Shown: positions 60,601 through 64,000 of the stretch, piece after piece
Position numbering within the stretch: the first letter of the stretch is position 1
How the letters are laid out: each line of letters begins with the position of its first letter
The notes under the pieces: generated by a model
What the model was told of the DNA's origin: nothing
The model's input: only the letters and a program-made list of their open reading frames with translations
The model's database searches: none
Source of the DNA: Medicago truncatula
Taxonomy: Eukaryota > Streptophyta > Magnoliopsida > Fabales > Fabaceae
DNA length: 64,000 bases
Direction: 5' to 3'
Assembly (NCBI RefSeq): GCF_003473485.1
Contig: NC_053044.1
Coordinates: forward strand, 52,244,091 to 52,308,090
Translations under genes and position numbers: made by a program

Positions 60601-62985
60601 ATTTTGAACTATGGTAGAGTTGCTTATAACGACCTTATTTACTTTACGAGTGTAATGTTCTTTCGTCTGCAGTGTGGATTTACAAATTAGGGTGCTAAGA
60701 AATTTTGCCCCATCTGAATTATAATTTTATTATGATTTGATAATGCATTTTAGGGGACAAACTTATCGGGGTGAAAGATCGTAATTGTAACTCAAATGAT
60801 CAAAACACTTTTCTCGATTAAACACACGTAGACCCAATGTTTTCAAACTTCCTACCTAGGACCGGAAGGGTGTGACAAAGGATCATAGCACAGATCGTAA
60901 GATAGTCTCAACATTAAACTAAACTTAAATTGGAGGCACGGGTCAATAAGGAGAGGTTACATAGAAGAAACAACAGGACTTTTAGTAAACTAGGCTGCGG
61001 AACCCGGCTGAAAACCGTTCTGTCAAGGTTTGTTGTGGACTACCAATCCTACATTTTTAAGATTTTGCCCGTAATCGCAATCTGATACTTGCCCGTGATC
61101 CCAACCTGATCCTAGAGCTCCGTGATCCTGCTCACGATTCAGCATGCTTGAGCCTTCAAAACTTGTAGGATTGTATCATTCGATTGTACAAGGAGACACT
61201 CTCGATATTGACAACATTGTGTGGACATTAGATAGGAATTTGTATTGCAATTGATGACTAAAGTAGATTCGGAAGTATTTTACTAATTCTACAATTTACT
61301 GTTATTTAATAGCTAGCATTGGAGCCACAAAGTTCAGAAACTCCAAATTAAAGTATATTGTACTATAATATGATGCTGATATGCCCACGGTACTCCTAGA
61401 TACATATCCAAAGATTATCCTCCAATTTTTAAAGCATTTTAAAAGAAAATATTGATTAACGTGTTTGGGATACTACTTCCATAATTTTAGATAATACTTC
61501 AGAAACTTGTCTTGAAGATCCTTGTACAGCTTTCTTCTTCATCGTATTATAATTATTAGGGGAGCACATACTTATCTGTTCATTCTTTGAGGATTTAAGG
61601 AATAAAAAACGTGGTTGTGTGACATTAGTAAAGCTGTACGCAATCAACTTGATGATGGACTTTTTGAATGCAGAGTCGTTGCTTGGCAAAAGCTATGTTT
61701 TTTCAGATGATAAAAATGCAAGAGATGAGAATGATATAGTTAGTCTAAGATAGTTAATAGTAAACAATTGGCTAGAAGAATCAAGACTTCTTTTAAATAG
61801 ACCTAAAATTTTTTGTGATACTGATAAGGGAAAAAATTATATTTGTGGCATGTTTATACTATTTTGAAATTTGATGGCGAATAGACAAAGATGTTAATCA
61901 CAATTTACAAAAAAAAAAGCATTTTTAGTAAATTGTGATTAATATCTATTGATGTAGTTCTTGTCAAAAAAATGTAAACTTTACAAATTTTACCATGAAA
62001 GTTTGGAAAATGGTCTCTAAGATGAACATAATTGTATTCATTGAATATTTTGTAATTGATTTGTAATTTGAATGCTCATTTCCTTGTGTGTCCTTGAGAA
62101 GTTGCAAGAAGAGCAAAAACCAGCTTATCGATTTTCTATCTATGTCTTCATTGCTTAGTTTATAATATGCACTTGCTTATCAATTTGCAGAAAATGCTTG
62201 AAATTGGATTCTGTTAGAATTTTATGGAGTTACAGTCCCTGATATACATATACATGTAACATTTCTTTAAATTTTTGTGACAGAAAATCTCTTTCTTTCA
62301 TGTTCATGTGCATAAATTGATTAATCTGTTCATAAATATTCACAACGTATCTAAGATTTTTTTTTTTTTCCTTCTCCGCAGGTGTGTGTGGGAGAGAGGG
62401 TCTGTACCTTTCCTTTGCCAAATGGAGCTTGTGTTCGTCAGATGGTTGTAGTTTTGCTTGCTTGTTTTTCGCTAGCCTCTATTGACACAACCTCTCAATT
62501 CACACCCATAACTGGACATATGGCATTTCATTAGTTAGACATGTTTAAGGTTGGATTTTGGATGATGATGTCAGTGCTTTATTTTTTTGCTTCAATTTGT
62601 GTTGTACTGGATGGGAAGGAAAGAATCAATTTGAAACTTCATGACTCATCTATTGTATGGAATCTCAGTTGTTAGATAATATATTGGTGGTGCTTTGATT
62701 TCTTGCTTCAATTTGAGAAACTTTGGCATGCCTCATCCTCTCTATGGAATTCTAAAAAACAAATTTTGTCGCAGACTCAGTTCAAAGAGGTATTCAGCCT
62801 CAGGACAGTGTGTAAGAATCCTATATATTCATAAGCTTTGGAAAAAATAATGAAGGTATTCAGGAGAGTATAAGAATCCTATATCAAGTTTTTATTCATA
62901 GCTTTGGAAAAAAATAATGAATCGCTACAAAAGAAAAAAAGAATCACAATAATAACTTCACTACATCCTAATTAGGTGCAGTGAT
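60601..62985. other. intergenic stretch between C1D and ENODL genes
   Basis: An isolated 77-codon frame at 61689-61456 (-) has no start ATG and no recognised domain. Nothing else is supported. The first part is the C1D 3' UTR, and the end (62800-62985) is the ENODL 3' flank with a short direct repeat around GAGTATAAGAATCCTATAT. Confidence 0.45.
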
Positions 62986-63632
62986 TCATATGAGAAAACC
63001 CACATAAATAGCCAACAGTCCTAAAACAGTCACAAGTCCAGTTCGCAACACTGGCGCACTGCTAGTTGGTGCAACAGCTGGACCTTCTTCCAACTCTGCT
63101 GGAGATGGTGCAGGTGAAACTCCAATGGATCTTTTCTTTGGAGACATAACCACCACAATGAGCTTTTGTCCCTGCTCACAGTGACCCTTTGCTCCACTGA
63201 TGAAGTAAAATGGTCCAGGTCTGTCTGGCTTCACCTTCGTGTTCCCATCATTGTACTGTTCAATGGGGTTTGAGCTGTTGCAATTAGCATAATCTTCTTT
63301 GTTTACTTGCAAAACTGAGTCTTTCCCTCCATCATATTTCCATACTGCAAAACAAAGGTAAAAGAAAAAGATGTGTCAGTAATGAAAATTATGATAGTAA
63401 AAAATGGGTTTATTTAATCTTGTAGTTGAATGAATATTGAAAAATTACCAAGATGATCGTCGACTTTGAAACGAGACTTTTCTGCCCATTGATTGAGTGA
63501 GTCTGTTTCAGAAGATGGAACCTTCCATGCATCTATCTTGCCTCCAACCAATAGTTCCTTAGCTGCAGAGAAACCAAAGAGAAGGAACAAGAACAATAGA
63601 GAAGCAGAAGCAGTTCTTGAGAACACAGCCAT
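62986..63632 (-). CDS. early nodulin-like protein (phytocyanin/plastocyanin-like), two exons
   Basis: Exons 63632-63449 and 63344-62986 join in frame to 180 residues. The N-terminus (MAVFSRTASASLLFLFLLFG) is a signal peptide. The plastocyanin-like domain covers about 25-125: ELLVGGKIDAWKVPS, RFKVDDHLVWKYDGGKDSVL, YANCNSSNPI and FYFISGAKGHCEQGQKLIV, with the two disulfide cysteines. The copper ligand His after the first strand is replaced and no Met/Gln axial ligand is evident, so it probably does not bind copper, as usual for ENODLs. A Pro/Ser/Ala-rich AGP-like part (SPAPSPAEL to APTSSAP) and a hydrophobic tail (TGLVTVLGLLAIYVGFLI) indicate a GPI anchor. It matches ENODL14/15 by type and position. 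ENODL11-15 are known to act at the filiform apparatus in pollen tube reception. Confidence 0.93.
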
Positions 63633-63711
63633 GGTGACTTTTTCTGATAACTGAATGTGGTGTGTGTAGAGATTTAGTTTTGTTATTGATGTGGTTCCTT
63701 AGATTATTGAA

Positions 63712-63720
63712 TTATTTATA
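63712..63720 (-). promoter_or_regulatory. TATA box of the ENODL gene
   Basis: TATAAATAA on the minus strand, about 80 bp upstream of the ATG, implying a leader of about 50 nt. Confidence 0.65.
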
Positions 63721-63953
63721 GATGGTCAGAAGAAACTAGCCGTTGAGACTTCGAAAAAGTACACAACCTTTGCGGCTAGGTTGCGAGCGTGTGTGGCATT
63801 ATAACGTTACAAATAACGGTAGAAAACCTTGAAGAGGTGGTAAATGGTAAATGGTAATATTCAAGTTTCCTATCATTTTTGTTTTTTCTTCCTCTTTCTT
63901 CTCTCCTTCTCAAACTCCAGCCGTCACCCCTTTCTTCTTCTTTTTCTTTTTGT

Positions 63954-64000
63954 CGGAGAGGTGATTTTGGGTCAATTTTAACCCAAAAATCACCCCTCCG
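63954..64000. repeat. near-perfect palindrome at the window edge
   Basis: CGGAGAGGTGATTTTGGGT and ACCCAAAAATCACCCCTCCG are inverted around an 8-base loop. It may be one end of a foldback element that continues beyond the window. A similar TCAATTTTAACCCAAAA core is seen near 31145-31162. Confidence 0.7.

Noticed and set aside
61456-61689. 77-codon frame on the minus strand
   Set aside because: There is no ATG at its start, no recognised domain and no splice partners found. It is kept only as an unexplained frame.
1-64000. CRISPR arrays, operons or bacterial-type elements
   Set aside because: No regularly spaced direct repeats and no polycistronic layout. All genes have plant-type introns or plant-type families.

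Overview
This window is nuclear DNA from a flowering plant, most likely a legume of the Medicago type. The supporting signs are GT-AG introns in AT-rich DNA, an intact plant-type U6 snRNA gene with USE and TATA elements, many short MITEs, tRNA-derived SINEs and LINE fossils, and nuclear genes for chloroplast proteins. The genus is inferred from recalled repeat styles and was not tested.

Layout. 1-1.7 kb: possible 3' end of a gene that enters from the left. 1.7-5.9 kb: AT-rich, with a duplicated segment carrying one MITE and one SINE. 6.0-6.9 kb: single-exon EDR2_C/DUF1336 gene. 9.5-12.2 kb (-): four-exon class III peroxidase. 13.6-17.3 kb (-): eight-exon RNA lariat debranching enzyme DBR1, whose upstream side carries a nest of two foldback elements. 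21.7-24.2 kb (+): three-exon chloroplast Rieske oxygenase TIC55. 24.9-26.4 kb (-): small DnaJ-type cysteine-rich zinc-finger protein. 27.9-29.4 kb (-): secreted cysteine-rich defensin-like peptide. 29.4-36 kb: repeat-rich, with a LINE RNase H domain, a MITE and a Mutator-like (MULE) foldback element. 36.1-36.4 kb (+): one-exon cytochrome-b5-like steroid-binding protein MAPR2. 38.4-40.0 kb: third MULE-type foldback element. 41.0-45.3 kb (+): ten-exon PP2C phosphatase with a decayed tandem copy of its second exon. 47.1 kb (+): U6 snRNA. 47.7-50.0 kb (-): two decayed SAUR copies. 52.7-56.2 kb (-): single-exon PGR3-type PPR protein. 59.3-60.6 kb (+): five-exon C1D/LRP1-type exosome cofactor. 63.0-63.6 kb (-): early-nodulin-like phytocyanin.

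The genes do not form an operon-like unit. What links them is ancestry. From memory, peroxidase, DBR1, ENODL, PGR3 and PP2C lie together at Arabidopsis At4g31760-At4g31860, and peroxidase, TIC55, DnaJ-like, MAPR2, ENODL and PP2C lie at At2g24800-At2g25070, the paralogous block. The window therefore looks like the unduplicated ancestral order, with a local rearrangement at the PP2C-PGR3-ENODL end.

I found no wholly new system. The most interesting signals are three foldback elements with 9-10 bp target duplications, two of them ending within about 160 bp of a start codon; the exon-2 duplication in the PP2C gene; a parallel-decaying SAUR pair; and a ten-cysteine secreted peptide. Exon coordinates were read by hand from splice signals and reading-frame continuity.
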